Assembly (NCBI GenBank): GCA_023424725.1
Contig: JAFADQ010000196.1
Location: 1 to 6,187 of the forward strand
Reading direction: 5' to 3'
From: Bacteroidota bacterium
Lineage (GTDB): Bacteria; Bacteroidota; Bacteroidia; Cytophagales; Hymenobacteraceae
DNA: 6,187 nt
In this document: one piece after another, positions 5,900 to 6,187 of the stretch
Layout: every line of letters starts with the position of its first letter
How positions within the stretch are numbered: position 1 is the stretch's first letter
Program-made: the position numbers and the translations under genes
Notes under the pieces: generated by a model
What the model saw: only the letters and a program-made list of their open reading frames with translations
The model's database searches: none
Told to the model about the DNA's origin: nothing

Positions 5900-6072
5900 A
5901 CATAGTTAGCAAAACACCTGGCATTTTATTTCAGATAAAGGTATTTCAGGGCTACCGGAATACGATGGTTTGCAGAAGCGCATAACCTGCCCGCAAATCA
6001 ATTTTGATAAAGGCGCCAGTACTAATGAAACTAAATTCTAAAACTGTAGTATTCATCAAAGTTATTATAGAA

Positions 6073-6110
6073 AGGCAAATGTACGTACCCCAGGGTTGGG
6101 CAATTTGCCT
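6073..6110. repeat. Inverted repeat upstream of the partial dehydrogenase gene
   Basis: AGGCAAAT (6073-6080) and ATTTGCCT (6103-6110) are perfect 8-bp arms around 22 bases. The loop begins with the palindrome GTACGTAC (6081-6088) and contains CCCCAGGGTTGGG, which could form an inner stem. It ends 36 bases before the ATG at 6147, where an operator or a leader hairpin would be expected. Confidence 0.5.
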
Positions 6111-6146
6111 ATAGATGTTTAATAGTAAAAACTTAGAGAGAACTTT

Positions 6147-6187
6147 ATGCTGGCAATGAATTACCGCGGCCCCAAGCGGGTGCGCGT
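6147..6187 (+). CDS. Partial CDS, probable zinc-dependent alcohol dehydrogenase N-terminus
   Basis: Only the first 13 codons are inside the window, reading MLAMNYRGPKRVR, after which the sequence ends. This closely resembles the start of medium-chain zinc-dependent alcohol dehydrogenases of the glutathione-dependent formaldehyde dehydrogenase-like group, which typically begin M(K/L)AMxYRGPxxVRV. Such enzymes are cytosolic and oxidise alcohols with NAD(P). A purine-rich AGAGAGAA lies 7 bases before the ATG as a reasonable ribosome binding site. A second ATG at 6156 is possible, but the family start includes the residues before it. With so few residues the family call is a recognition, not proof; the catalytic and zinc-binding residues lie outside the window. 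Confidence 0.6.
   Translation, partial: MLAMNYRGPKRVR

Larger units (their letters stand above)
5848..6146. other. Divergent intergenic region
   Basis: About 300 bases separate the secreted-protein gene (minus) from the start of the partial dehydrogenase gene (plus). Besides the candidate -7 element and the inverted repeat at 6073-6110 I see no gene. A 29-codon ORF (6025-6114) exists but has no coding support. Confidence 0.6.

Noticed and set aside
6025..6114. 29-codon plus-strand ORF in the divergent intergenic region
   Set aside because: It is short, has no ribosome binding site and runs through the inverted repeat; best explained by chance.

Overview
The window looks like chromosomal DNA of a member of the Bacteroidota, most likely a Cytophagales/Hymenobacteraceae-type bacterium. 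The evidence is a secreted protein with a type IX secretion C-terminal sorting domain, a DUF6155-type protein, a small antitoxin-like protein of a form common in this phylum, starts without strong Shine-Dalgarno sequences, and matches to the Bacteroidota -7 element TAnnTTTG. The family-level placement is inference.

Layout. Positions 36-653 (minus) hold two consecutive ORFs in one reading frame, of 52 and 150 codons, separated by a single TAG and two further codons; neither is recognised. Positions 866-1681 (plus) hold a 68-residue antitoxin-like protein with no toxin behind it, then a 177-residue DUF6155-type protein. Positions 1682-2724 contain no convincing gene. The first half of this gap has short repeats and hairpins; the second half is very AT-rich with two near-perfect palindromes and leads into a signalling operon. 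Positions 2725-4459 (plus) encode a hybrid sensor kinase (degenerate RsbT-like N-terminus joined to a complete histidine kinase) overlapping by 71 bp a single-domain CheY-like response regulator. A strong hairpin terminator at 4486-4516 separates this operon from the convergent gene at 4534-5847 (minus), a secreted, cysteine-rich T9SS cargo protein. A divergent intergenic region of about 300 bp with one conspicuous inverted repeat follows. The window ends with the first 13 codons of what looks like a zinc-dependent alcohol dehydrogenase.

How the genes fit together. The only clear functional unit is the kinase/receiver pair, a two-component relay whose kinase carries a domain related to the partner-switching (stressosome/sigma-B type) kinase RsbT. 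The receiver has no output domain, so the target must be elsewhere. The remaining genes look like independent single units. I see no CRISPR array, tRNA, rRNA, transposase or integrase. The best leads for something unusual are the degenerate RsbT-kinase fusion, the antitoxin-like gene without a toxin, the amber-split ORF pair, and the structured non-coding stretch 1682-2724.
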